Assembly (NCBI GenBank): GCA_013695925.1
Contig: JACCZO010000201.1
Location: 1 to 9,338 of the forward strand
DNA length: 9,338 bases
DNA from: Chthoniobacterales bacterium
Lineage (GTDB): Bacteria; Verrucomicrobiota; Verrucomicrobiia; Chthoniobacterales; UBA10450
Direction of reading: 5' to 3'
Position numbers and translations under genes: made by a program. The notes under the pieces were generated by a model. The model did no database searches. It was not told where the DNA came from and was given only the letters and a program-made list of their open reading frames with translations. Below, piece by piece: positions 1-5,542 of this stretch; position 1 is the stretch's first letter; every line of letters begins with the position of its first letter.

Positions 1-1
1 C

Positions 2-94
2 CGCAGCAAAATCATGCCTTCCATCAGGCATTACAACAAATCGGCCGTCCCTTTCCAATGGACCTACCGCAACACCTCCAACCGCATCCGATGA
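2..94 (+). CDS. IS630/Tc1-type transposase, C-terminal end (partial)
   Basis: The plus-strand frame open from the left edge ends at TGA 92-94 and reads ...PSIRHYNKSAVPFQWTY... then RNTSNRIR. An 'IRxYN ... PFxWTY ... RI' ending is characteristic of DDE transposases of the IS630/Tc1-mariner type, where this tail follows the last catalytic acidic residue. Only about 30 residues are inside the window, so neither the catalytic residues nor intactness can be judged. A short sequence after the stop runs to a CTAG at 123-126 that could be the end of the element. Identification rests on this short tail alone; an unrelated protein ending cannot be excluded. Confidence 0.55.
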   Translation, partial: RSKIMPSIRHYNKSAVPFQWTYRNTSNRIR

Positions 95-126
95 AGTGTT
101 CACTTTCATCCGTAACACTGCACTAG
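95..126. mobile_element. Possible right end of the IS630-like element
   Basis: Directly after the transposase stop is AGTGTT (95-100) facing AACACT (114-119), then GCACTAG. IS630 elements are known to target CTAG and duplicate TA, so CTAG 123-126 is a plausible boundary. The words ACTTTCATCCGT here (102-113) and ACCTTCATCCGT (1032-1043) inside the MITE-like element differ at one base, which hints at common origin. The left end of the element is outside the window, so this is inference. Confidence 0.3.
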
Positions 127-159
127 GTCGAGATTGTCCTGCGCTACTTTTTCTCGATC

Positions 160-594
160 CTACGGAATGACGTTGCGTCCCTTGATTTTGAAGGCCCCAG
201 CTGCGGCAAGAAGGTGCCGGTCGTTGCTGTAGACTTCCTTGAAGCTGTGTTCCGCGGCACAGGCCAGATGCAGGGCGTCCGCCGCGCGGAGCCAGGTTGT
301 CGCCTTCATCGTGCAGATTTTTTTCGTAACCCCGGCCAGCAATTCCGGAGTTACCGGCAGCCATGTCCAGATATGGTTCGATTCATCGAGATCGAATTGG
401 CTCCAGATCACCCGGTTCTGAGGGCGCGTGATTTTCCCTTCGCGCAGATTGCGTTGCAGGGTGGCCGCCAGTTCAATGCGCCCAAAGGCACAGCAAGCCA
501 CACGCGCCGACTGCGCCGCGAGCTTTCGCACCGCGTCGCTGCCGTGCTCGTTCAGATAGCACTTGGCGAGATAGGCAGTGTCGAAATAAATCAC
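160..594 (-). CDS. vapC: VapC-like PIN-domain ribonuclease toxin
   Basis: This 144-residue protein has the size and layout of VapC toxins, Mg2+-dependent PIN ribonucleases that cut RNA when not held by their antitoxin. The four expected acidic active-site residues are visible: D5 in MIYFDTAYL, E41 in GRIELAATL, D106 in RAADALHLA and D125 in YSNDRHLL. The start is GTG at 592-594, overlapping the antitoxin stop as GTGA, so translation is probably coupled. It looks intact. The RNA target cannot be predicted from sequence. The pair lies between a transposase remnant and a MITE-like element, a typical accessory setting. Confidence 0.88.
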   Translation of the reverse strand: MIYFDTAYLAKCYLNEHGSDAVRKLAAQSARVACCAFGRIELAATLQRNLREGKITRPQNRVIWSQFDLDESNHIWTWLPVTPELLAGVTKKICTMKATTWLRAADALHLACAAEHSFKEVYSNDRHLLAAAGAFKIKGRNVIP

Positions 595-851
595 GTCCGG
601 TCCCGCTCTTCCGAAACGAAGCGGGTCGAGTCATGGCGCATTTTCGGCAGGGCGGAAAAGCCTTTCGTTAGGGGCCGTTCGGCGAACAGTTTCCCGTGAT
701 CCCCCTTGGTGAAGGGAACAAGTTTCACCACCGGCTGGCTGCGATCCATCACGATGATGCCGCCCGCCGCGGCTGCTTTCCGAACCCATTCGCCGGTTTT
801 CATGTGCAGATCCCGGATTGATATATGAACCATGTGCTCAATGTGACACAT
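591..851 (-). CDS. Type II antitoxin, Phd/YefM-like
   Basis: This 86-residue protein lies immediately before the PIN toxin and ends in a GTGA overlap with it. The N-terminal part reads VHISIRDLHMKTGEWVRKA, then GGIIVMDRSQPVVKLVPF, which fits the Phd/YefM DNA-binding fold ('I...ef..nlge.l..v..g..vvitr.g.pva.lvp'). The C-terminal half (about 50-86) would wrap the toxin. It should neutralise the toxin and repress its own promoter. Two starts are possible: ATG 849-851, preceded by AAAGGT, or ATG 831-833, which gives an 80-residue protein starting MVHISIRD and matches family length better. The palindrome at 840-852 covers the first start and lies just upstream of the second. Confidence 0.82.
   Translation of the reverse strand: MCHIEHMVHISIRDLHMKTGEWVRKAAAAGGIIVMDRSQPVVKLVPFTKGDHGKLFAERPLTKGFSALPKMRHDSTRFVSEERDRT
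665..673 (+). repeat. TCGTTAGG(G): 8/9 match to the dispersed 9-mer
   Basis: The first eight bases of the dispersed word TCGTTAGGC are present; the ninth is G instead of C. It lies inside the antitoxin gene, whose coding strand reads CCCCTAACGAAAGGC. Confidence 0.5.
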
Positions 852-852
852 T
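840..852. promoter_or_regulatory. Palindrome, candidate operator of the toxin-antitoxin operon
   Basis: AATGTGACACATT has perfect 6-bp arms around a single central A at 846. A further ATGTG lies at 832-836. Phd/YefM- and VapB-type antitoxins bind short palindromes at or near their own start, so this is a natural autoregulatory site. It overlaps the upstream start codon and sits 7 bp before the downstream one. Binding is inferred. Confidence 0.45.
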
Positions 853-870
853 GCCTACCTTTGCGCAATA

Positions 871-902
871 GGAGGGCGCGACTCGCTGTGCGAGCGCCAC
901 GG
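871..902. repeat. GGAGGG-flanked hairpin repeat
   Basis: GGAGGG (871-876) leads into a hairpin: GGCG (875-878), bulge CGA, CTCGC (882-886), loop TGT, GCGAG (890-894), CGCC (895-898), then ACGG. The 'GGAGGG - hairpin - CC.CG' layout is shared with the two hairpins at 4183-4280, so it may be a divergent member of that family. It lies in the intergenic gap upstream of the antitoxin. Confidence 0.5.
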
Positions 903-930
903 AACATCCCCGGACTTTTCTGGCCCTACC

Positions 931-1080
931 TAGAGGGTGCCATGCACTTTGAGCAGCACAGAACAAGGGTGACGGAGAGATGATTTCCCTGCGTGCGGGT
1001 GCAGGTGCTCCCCGGACCCAGAGGGGCGGCTACCTTCATCCGTTGCTTCCACCTGCTTCAAAAGTGCATGACACGCTCTA
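931..1080. mobile_element. MITE-like element with TA duplications
   Basis: Imperfect terminal inverted repeats of about 24-26 bp bound this 150-bp block. The left arm (933-956) begins GAGGGTGCCATGCACTTT and the right arm (1053-1078, reverse complement) begins GAGCGTGTCATGCACTTT; both end in AGCAG. They differ at two bases and two indel positions. Each end is flanked by TA within CTAG (930-933 and 1078-1081), as expected for Tc1/IS630-type non-autonomous elements. The interior has no convincing ORF. The element lies between the divergent toxin-antitoxin and ABC operons, so it may have brought or displaced promoter sequence. Confidence 0.75.
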
Positions 1081-1081
1081 G

Positions 1082-1097
1082 GCGGCCTTGTGGCCGC
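1082..1097. other. GC-rich hairpin in the ABC operon leader
   Basis: GCGGCC (1082-1087), loop TTGT, GGCCGC (1092-1097) forms a perfect 6-bp hairpin 1 bp beyond the end of the MITE. A weaker CTGGC/GCCAG pair follows around 1108-1121. No T-run follows, so it is not an obvious terminator. I saw no convincing -35/-10 pair between 1081 and 1141. Confidence 0.3.
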
Positions 1098-1141
1098 TGC
1101 GTCGCGCTGGCAGATGGCCAGGACGGCCTCATAATGAAACG

Positions 1142-1852
1142 ATGATCCCGCCCTCTTCCAGTGCTGTGCCTCTGCTCGAGGCGGAAGGTCTCACCCGGGC
1201 ATTCGACGACGGTCAGGTCCAAGCCCTGCGCGGCGTCGATTTTTCCATTCAGGAGGGTGAGTTCATTGCGATCACGGGCCCGAGCGGATGCGGCAAGTCA
1301 ACTTTGCTCCAGTTACTCGGTTTGCTCGATCAGCCCACCTCTGGCACCCTGCTCTATCGGGGTGATTCTCTCCCCGCACTTCGCGACCCCGCGGCTTATC
1401 GCGCCTCTGAGATCGGTTTCATCTTTCAGGCTTTCCATCTCCTCCCGACTTTCACCGCGGCGGAGAATGTGCAGATCCCGATGTTTGGAACCGGTCGTTC
1501 GCTTTCCGAGCGGCGCGAACGGGCGGCGGAGTTGCTCAAGCTGGTCGGGCTGGAAGATCGGAGCGACCATTTTCCCTCCAAACTTTCCGGCGGCGAACGT
1601 CAGCGGGTCGCGATCGCGCGCAGCCTGGCCAACGAACCGGCGCTTCTCCTGGCCGACGAACCGACTGGTAATCTCGATAGCAAAAACGCTCATCTCATTC
1701 TCGATCTCATCGTTAGGCTACAACAGGAGCACGGCCGCACCATGGTCATGGTGACGCATGATCCTTCCATTGCCGAGCGTGCCGGGCGGATCCTGCACAT
1801 GATGGATGGCAAGGTCGTTTCGGATAAACCTTCTCCCCGCACTGGGTCATGA
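1142..1852 (+). CDS. LolD/MacB-type ABC transporter ATP-binding protein
   Basis: This 236-residue nucleotide-binding subunit should power an envelope transporter from the cytoplasmic face. All motifs are present: Walker A GPSGCGKST (46-54), Q-loop FIFQAF (Q96), signature LSGGERQR (148-155), Walker B LLLADEP (168-174) followed by TGNLD, and H-loop VTHD (H206). The TGNLD after Walker B and the overall length fit the LolD/MacB/FtsE group. I chose ATG 1142 because the longer frame from TTG 1088 begins inside a hairpin beside the MITE and adds low-complexity residues. No strong Shine-Dalgarno is visible. It overlaps the permease by ATGA, so the two are co-translated. Confidence 0.9.
   Translation: MIPPSSSAVPLLEAEGLTRAFDDGQVQALRGVDFSIQEGEFIAITGPSGCGKSTLLQLLGLLDQPTSGTLLYRGDSLPALRDPAAYRASEIGFIFQAFHLLPTFTAAENVQIPMFGTGRSLSERRERAAELLKLVGLEDRSDHFPSKLSGGERQRVAIARSLANEPALLLADEPTGNLDSKNAHLILDLIVRLQQEHGRTMVMVTHDPSIAERAGRILHMMDGKVVSDKPSPRTGS
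1710..1718 (+). repeat. TCGTTAGGC dispersed 9-mer, copy 1
   Basis: Exact copy inside the ATPase gene, read as (at)C GTT AGG C, so it encodes Val-Arg with an AGG arginine codon. Confidence 0.7.
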
Positions 1853-2967
1853 CTTTTCTTACCGTCGTCATCCGCGGCCTGCTCCGCCGGCCCGTCCGCA
1901 CCTGCCTCACCCTGGCTGGCATTTCCATCGGGATCGCCGCCGTCGTGGCCCTGGTCGGTATGTCGCGCGGTTTCGAAAAAGGCTGGCAGGTCGGATTGAA
2001 AGCGCGCGGGACCGACCTCGTCGTCAGCAGCCGAGGCGGATCACTGACGCCGAAACCATTTAACGCCTCCATCCGCGATCAAATCGCGCGGCTGCCCGGC
2101 ATTGCCGCGACCTGTAATCTTCTCGTGCAAGTGACCAGCGTAGAGGATTCCGATCTGATGATCCTGTCGGCGCGTGAGTGGGGCGGATTTTCCTGGAGCA
2201 ACCTGAAGCTCGTCACGGGCCGAATGCCGCAGAGCGGCGAAGAACAGGCGGTCGTTCTCGGCCAGACGGCGGCGGATATTCTCAAGAAAAAAGTCGGCGA
2301 CCCGATCCAGATCGAAACCGCGGAACTCAAAGTCGTCGGCATCGTGAAAGGCGGTGCGCTGGTCGAAGACGGTTCTGTCATCATGTCGCTTGCACTGCTG
2401 CAGAAAATCCTCGCCTCCCCGGATCAGATCAACGCGATCGACGTCCGCGTCACGCCCGGAACGAACGAGAAACAGCTGCAGATTCTTATTCAGCAGATCC
2501 AGCGGCAGGTCCCGGAAGTCCGGGCGGTATCGGTGGCCGACCATCTCAGCAACAGCGAGGGATTCCGCATGGTCCGCGCCATGACCTGGGGCACTTCGCT
2601 CCTTGCCGTGCTGGTCGGCGTCCTCGGGGTGATGAACACAATGCTCATGACTGTCTTCGAGCGAACCCACGAAATTTGCGTCCTGCTCGCCGTCGGATGG
2701 AAACGGAGCCGCATCATTCAGATGGTGCTTTACGAGTCCGCGCTGCTGGGATTTTTCGGCGGCGTAATCGGCGTCACGATCGGCGCGCTTGGCGTCCGTG
2801 CGCTGGGCGAAACTCCGGCGCTGCGTGGTTTGTTGCAGCCTGACCTCGGCTTTCCGCTGCTCGCTCTTTCGGTCCTGATTGCCGTGGCTGTTGGAGTCTT
2901 CAGCGGGCTTTATCCCGCCTGGCGCAGCTCCCGGCTCGCGCCGAGCCAGGCTCTGCAAGCAGGCTAG
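1849..2967 (+). CDS. FtsX/MacB-type ABC transporter permease
   Basis: This 372-residue inner-membrane subunit pairs with the ATPase directly upstream. The layout is that of the MacB/LolC/LolE family: a first membrane helix at about 18-39 (CLTLAGISIGIAAVVALVG), a large periplasmic domain (about 40-240), and a C-terminal FtsX domain with three helices. Family marks include ERTHEICVLLAVGWKRSRII (coupling segment after the second helix) and SGLYPAWRSSRLAPSQAL at the end. The start overlaps the ATPase stop by ATGA. With one permease gene, a homodimer like MacB is likelier than a LolC/LolE heterodimer. The LolA-like gene downstream points to a lipoprotein or other hydrophobic envelope substrate; the actual substrate is not visible. 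Confidence 0.9.
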   Translation: MTFLTVVIRGLLRRPVRTCLTLAGISIGIAAVVALVGMSRGFEKGWQVGLKARGTDLVVSSRGGSLTPKPFNASIRDQIARLPGIAATCNLLVQVTSVEDSDLMILSAREWGGFSWSNLKLVTGRMPQSGEEQAVVLGQTAADILKKKVGDPIQIETAELKVVGIVKGGALVEDGSVIMSLALLQKILASPDQINAIDVRVTPGTNEKQLQILIQQIQRQVPEVRAVSVADHLSNSEGFRMVRAMTWGTSLLAVLVGVLGVMNTMLMTVFERTHEICVLLAVGWKRSRIIQMVLYESALLGFFGGVIGVTIGALGVRALGETPALRGLLQPDLGFPLLALSVLIAVAVGVFSGLYPAWRSSRLAPSQALQAG

Positions 2968-2990
2968 GTTCCAACTTCGATTTTGTTCTT

Positions 2991-3773
2991 ATGACACGGT
3001 CATTTCTCTTCGCCGCCACCATCGCGGGATCGCTCATCGGGTCCGTTGTTGCACAGGAACCTTCCCCGCCGCCCGCGATGTCGGCCGAAGCATTGGCCGC
3101 CAAACTGGACGCGGTCGGGCAAGGGAGCGCGATCGTGCGGACCCAGATGGAAATCCGCACGAAAGAAGGCGGCAAGCATACCTTCCAACTCCAGATCAAG
3201 CAGCGCCGAACGAAGGCGGGAACCGATCTCGTCTATCTCGTGCTTTGGCCTAACGACCAAAAAGGGAAAGCCGTCATCCTGCATCAGAAGGCCGGTACAG
3301 CGCCCTCCGGTTCCGTCATCGAACCGCCCCATACCGTCCGCGCCCTCAAAGAATCGGAAATGAGCGAAGGCCTCTTCGACAGCGATCTCGCCTACCGGGA
3401 TGCGGTGGAAAATTTCTTTGCCTGGAAAAAGCAGGCGCTCGTCGGCAGCGAAGTGGTCGACCGGGTCAATTGCCAGATTCTCGAATCCAAGCCCGACTCT
3501 TCTTCCGAATCGATCTACGGCACGGTGCGAAGCTGGATCGACCCGGCTCGGCTGGTGCCGCTCCGGATCGAGAAGTATTCGCCGGCAGGTGAATTGATCC
3601 GCCGGATCGAGACCGATCGAGTGGCGCGAGATGACCGCCAGCAGTCCATTCCCGCCGGACTCGTTGTGCACGGGCCACGCAAAAATACCGTCACGCAATT
3701 CAACGGCGCCAGCATCAAGCATGACGTTGAATTTTCCGACGCCGATTTCACGCCCGATTCGGTTTTCCGTTAG
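2991..3773 (+). CDS. LolA-like outer-membrane lipoprotein-sorting family protein
   Basis: This 260-residue exported protein starts with a signal peptide (MTRSFLFAATIAGSLIGSVVA, cleavage likely before Q22; no lipobox cysteine). The body has the beta-rich pattern of the LolA-like 'outer membrane lipoprotein-sorting' family: 'LVYLVLWPNDQKGKAVI', 'ENFFAWKKQALVGSEVV', 'SIYGTVRSWIDP', 'RLVPLRIEKY' and the closing 'DVEFSDADFTPDSVF'. Such proteins often follow LolD- and MacB-like genes and probably carry a lipid-linked substrate in the periplasm. The gap after the permease stop is 23 bp with no recognisable Shine-Dalgarno, so initiation may be coupled or SD-independent. It is more distant from classical LolA than an orthologue would be, so no symbol is given. 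Confidence 0.8.
   Translation: MTRSFLFAATIAGSLIGSVVAQEPSPPPAMSAEALAAKLDAVGQGSAIVRTQMEIRTKEGGKHTFQLQIKQRRTKAGTDLVYLVLWPNDQKGKAVILHQKAGTAPSGSVIEPPHTVRALKESEMSEGLFDSDLAYRDAVENFFAWKKQALVGSEVVDRVNCQILESKPDSSSESIYGTVRSWIDPARLVPLRIEKYSPAGELIRRIETDRVARDDRQQSIPAGLVVHGPRKNTVTQFNGASIKHDVEFSDADFTPDSVFR
3248..3256 (-). repeat. Dispersed 9-mer, copy 2 (GCCTAACGA on plus)
   Basis: Exact copy in the LolA-like gene, read as (tg)G CCT AAC GA(c), encoding Pro-Asn-Asp within LWPNDQ. Confidence 0.7.
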
Positions 3774-3811
3774 CGTGTTCAAGCTTGCCTCGCGCGAGAA
3801 CTTCCCGGCGG

Positions 3812-4080
3812 GCCGGACCTCGCCATCCCAAAGCCGTGGCTGTCGAGGGCTTCCTTCGCCGCTGCGATGTGCGGGGTGATCGGTCAGACCCAAATAGTTA
3901 TTCGCACAGAGGTTAATCCCGCGCCGGCCGTCCGCGATCCGGATCTCGGCATTCTGCGGCCCGGTAATGCCGCGCTCGGTCTTGTAAAAGCCCCTGCGCT
4001 TTGATTTCCTCGAGGGTGCGGGAGACGTGATCGGCAAATTTCGCGAGCATGGGCGCAATTTCCCGCAATTGTCCCAACAT
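3812..4080 (-). pseudogene. kbl: Glycine C-acetyltransferase (kbl) 5' remnant, frameshifted and truncated
   Basis: Read on the minus strand from ATG 4080, three frames together give the N-terminus of 2-amino-3-ketobutyrate CoA ligase, a PLP enzyme of threonine breakdown. They read MLGQLREIAPMLAKFAD, then RTLEEIKAQG, then in a second frame FYKTERGI and INLCANNYLGLTDHP, then in a third frame HIAAAKEALDSHGFGMA. The 'INxCANNYLGL..HP' and 'DSHGFGMA' strings are diagnostic of Kbl. The first shift is at the C-run 3991-3994 and the second near 3873-3877. Homology stops around 3812-3821, before the PLP-binding lysine, so about 90 of roughly 400 residues remain. One homopolymer shift could be a sequencing error; several shifts plus truncation argue for a real pseudogene. 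Confidence 0.8.
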
Positions 4081-4182
4081 GCCAAGGCAAGCCCAGCTTC
4101 CGCTTCGGTTTAACATCTGTTTAGCGTCGAGTGCGCGCACCCGGCATCGTCGCGAAAGGCGATGCGCTGGAGGGACGAGTGC

Positions 4183-4280
4183 TGGAGGGCATCGCTTTGT
4201 CGATGCCGCGGGGGTGGACTGTCGATTGCAAGAACGAGCCACCCGACCTTCGCGGAAGCGACAAAGCGCTTCCCTCCAAG
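4183..4280. repeat. Inverted pair of GGAGGG hairpins with covarying stems
   Basis: Arm 1 has GGAGGG then stem GGCATCG (4188-4194), loop CTTTGT, CGATGCC (4201-4207), then GCG. Arm 2, inverted, has stem GGAAGCG (4254-4260), loop ACAAAG, CGCTTCC (4267-4273), then CTCC. Read in the same direction, both arms are TGGAGGG-(3 nt)-CGCTTTGTCG-(3 nt)-CCGCG. The 3-nt segments differ in a compensatory way (CAT/ATG versus AAG/CTT), so both 7-bp stems are intact. An extra CTGGAGGG lies at 4168-4175. The block is intergenic, between two pseudogene remnants. Confidence 0.75.
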
Positions 4281-4303
4281 GCCGTGCCCACCGCGGGCAA
4301 GAG

Positions 4304-4692
4304 CTATGGGCTAACTTCGGCGTCGTAAACTTCGGTCAAAACCACACCCTCCGCGCCATCCTCGCTGCTCGCGAGAATGGTGTAGGCTCCGGGCAGAAGA
4401 GTGAGAAATAAGGCGGCCTCCCTCTCATCGTTAGGCGCGGGAGCAGGAAAGGTTTCGGTGATGATGCTGGCGCGCGCGTCCTCCTGCCAATCGCTGTTTT
4501 GCGCGATGGTTGCCGACGAGTTGTGCACTTCCAGCTTCGGATTCGCCACGAACTGCTGCACCCCGGCCGCCTCCAGGGTTGGACCCAGGGCCCGGACTAT
4601 GACATTGCGCGGCAGACCGCCCGAGATGATAAAACCGGTTATGGCAGTCTTTTCATCCGCGCCCGTGAAGGCCCGGTTGGAACGTTGGCGAC
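4304..4692 (-). pseudogene. Remnant of a secreted protein with a 'VRALGPTL...EVYD' domain
   Basis: The minus-strand frame ending at TAG 4304-4306 can be read upstream of its GTG 4559-4561 as ITGFIISGGLPRNVIVRALGPTL, then EAAGVQQFVANPKLEV, NSDWQED, LLPGAYTILASS and VVLTEVYDAEVSP. This order ('GGFI..G..N.IVRAIGPSL ... L.D.. .. NNDW ... PAGAYTAIV.G..G..G.ALVEVYD') is a C-terminal module I recall from secreted proteins of soil Verrucomicrobia and Acidobacteria; I know no settled name or function. The upstream VANVPT lies in a different frame, with a shift near 4671-4677. No start, signal peptide or N-terminal domain is present, so this is a truncated remnant. Confidence 0.65.
4428..4436 (+). repeat. 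TCGTTAGGC dispersed 9-mer, copy 3
   Basis: Exact copy inside the decayed domain gene. The former coding strand reads gcG CCT AAC GAt, Pro-Asn-Asp again. Confidence 0.7.
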
Positions 4693-4819
4693 CGCGTCCG
4701 GTTTACTCGGATCGACTAATTGGCAGATACAGGAGATATTTGCGCCGCGCGGTTTGCCCAGGAACCGATCAGCCAGTTCCACCTGCGTTACGATCTCTCG
4801 GAAACGGACCAGAGCGATC

Positions 4820-4894
4820 GCATAAAACCAGCGCCAGCAGTCGAGCCACGGCGGTTTCATCCTCTACCGTCAGGATCCTCAGGCCAATCTTCAT
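4820..4894 (-). pseudogene. Response-regulator receiver domain, N-terminal fragment
   Basis: From ATG 4892-4894 the minus strand reads MKIGLRILTVEDETAVARLL then ALVLC. This is the first strand and helix of a receiver domain: ILTVEDE carries the acidic pair that holds Mg2+ beside the phosphorylated aspartate. After ALVLC the similarity ends, and the phospho-acceptor aspartate (normally near residue 55), the later switch residues and any output domain are missing. GAGGAA directly abuts the ATG. With about 25 residues recognisable, the call is tentative, but its position in a strip of broken genes fits a deletion remnant. Confidence 0.45.
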
Positions 4895-4897
4895 TTC

Positions 4898-4960
4898 CTC
4901 GACCCGACAAGGTAGCAAGAGTCGGGCCGCTACCTCGCCGGTGGTGCGAGACTCGTCGAG
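4898..4960. repeat. Compact structured block with interleaved stems
   Basis: CTCGAC (4898-4903) closes with GTCGAG (4955-4960). Inside, CCCGAC (4903-4908) can pair with GTCGGG (4921-4926), and AGGTAGC (4910-4916) with GCTACCT (4929-4935). The two inner stems interleave, so they form either a tight pseudoknot or alternative hairpins. The right part is the third copy of the repeat also found at 8343-8427. Confidence 0.5.
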
Positions 4961-4961
4961 C
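4940..4961 (+). repeat. Third copy of the GGTGGTGCGAGACTC repeat
   Basis: GGTGGTGCGAGACTC followed by GTCGAGC matches the two arms at 8343-8366 and 8404-8427, except for one missing base in the middle. It is a single arm here, about 3.4 kb from the inverted pair. Confidence 0.7.
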
Positions 4962-5003
4962 TGGGGGGCGAACTTCGCGGCAATGCGCCGGGGATCTCGC
5001 TCC

Positions 5004-5019
5004 ACCAGCGAAGGCTGGT
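5004..5019 (-). terminator. Hairpin at the end of the lipid gene cluster (weak terminator candidate)
   Basis: ACCAGC (5004-5009), loop GAAG, GCTGGT (5014-5019) forms a 6-bp hairpin that begins at the stop codon of the last gene of the minus-strand cluster. No T-run follows on that strand, so Rho-independent termination is doubtful. Confidence 0.3.
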
Positions 5020-5489
5020 TATGGCGTGAGGAAAACTTTCCCGGTGAAAGGGTCCATCACTTCCGTTGAGCTGGGAAAACCGCTCACATCCACCAACCCT
5101 TCGTTCGGGGCATAAGGGCTGGTCACGAGCCCCGGCCGATTAGGCACCACTACGCCGTAGGGCAGGTCGCGCGATCGGCGGAGGTCCGGCGGCGCGCTCG
5201 TTGCCGGCCGGATTTCCAGCGGCGTCGGGGTCGGCGTGGGCGCGGGAAAAGCCGTGGGCGATGGAGTCGTTTCGGACGCCCCGGTCGTAACGGCAGCTTT
5301 GTCTTTGCCGCTGCTCTTGCGCGATTTACGCGGCGTCGGCTTGGGCGTCGGTTTTTTTCCAAGATGAGAAATGGAACGCCCGACTTTCTTAAAAAAATCA
5401 CCGACCGGATTGGCGGCAACGCGCGGCCCGGTAAAGGCGAAAGCCAGCAGGCAAAGAAGAAGGGTGAACCGATGAAGGAGGCGGTGCAT
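5019..5489 (-). CDS. Proline-rich exported protein of unknown function
   Basis: From ATG 5487-5489 the protein has 156 residues. Residues 1-26 form a clear signal peptide (basic MHRLLHRF, core TLLLCLLAFAF, cleavage after VAA). A basic, proline/threonine-rich linker follows (about 46-100, with PTPKPTP and PAPTPTPTP). The compact C-terminal segment (110-156) has PYGVVVPNRPGLVTSPYAP, VDVSGFPSSTEVMDPFTGK and final FLTP. I recall similar 'VTSPYAP..G.VDV.GFP.GTEV..P.TGK.F' endings on small verrucomicrobial exported proteins, but no function is known to me. A GTG at 5544-5546 would overlap the upstream stop as GTGA and add 19 residues, but it puts 27 residues before the hydrophobic core, so ATG 5489 is preferred. 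Confidence 0.7.
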   Translation of the reverse strand: MHRLLHRFTLLLCLLAFAFTGPRVAANPVGDFFKKVGRSISHLGKKPTPKPTPRKSRKSSGKDKAAVTTGASETTPSPTAFPAPTPTPTPLEIRPATSAPPDLRRSRDLPYGVVVPNRPGLVTSPYAPNEGLVDVSGFPSSTEVMDPFTGKVFLTP

Positions 5490-5542
5490 GAGATCGCAGC
5501 CGGTCGAATTCAAGCCAGGAATATCAGAGCCATTTTTGCGCC

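Noticed and set aside
95..119. AGTGTT/AACACT hairpin as a transcription terminator
   Set aside because: A 6-bp AT-rich stem with a 13-nt loop and no T-run is too weak; its position suggests an insertion-element end instead.
214..699. Plus-strand open frame of 161 codons across the toxin and antitoxin
   Set aside because: It is antisense to two well-supported genes with recognisable motifs and has no recognisable protein features itself.
1088..1141. TTG 1088 as the ATPase start
   Set aside because: The added residues are encoded in a hairpin next to the MITE end and do not resemble the family N-terminus; ATG 1142 fits better.
2041..2958. Minus-strand open frame of 305 codons opposite the permease
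   Set aside because: It is charged, low in hydrophobic pattern and antisense to a clear FtsX-type permease; long antisense frames are expected at this GC content.
3000..4085. Minus-strand open frame of 361 codons
   Set aside because: Most of it is antisense to the LolA-like gene. Only its first part carries real kbl similarity, which continues in other frames and is annotated as a pseudogene.
4131..4328. Plus-strand 65-codon open frame
   Set aside because: It is a translation of the inverted hairpin repeat and flanks, without independent coding evidence.
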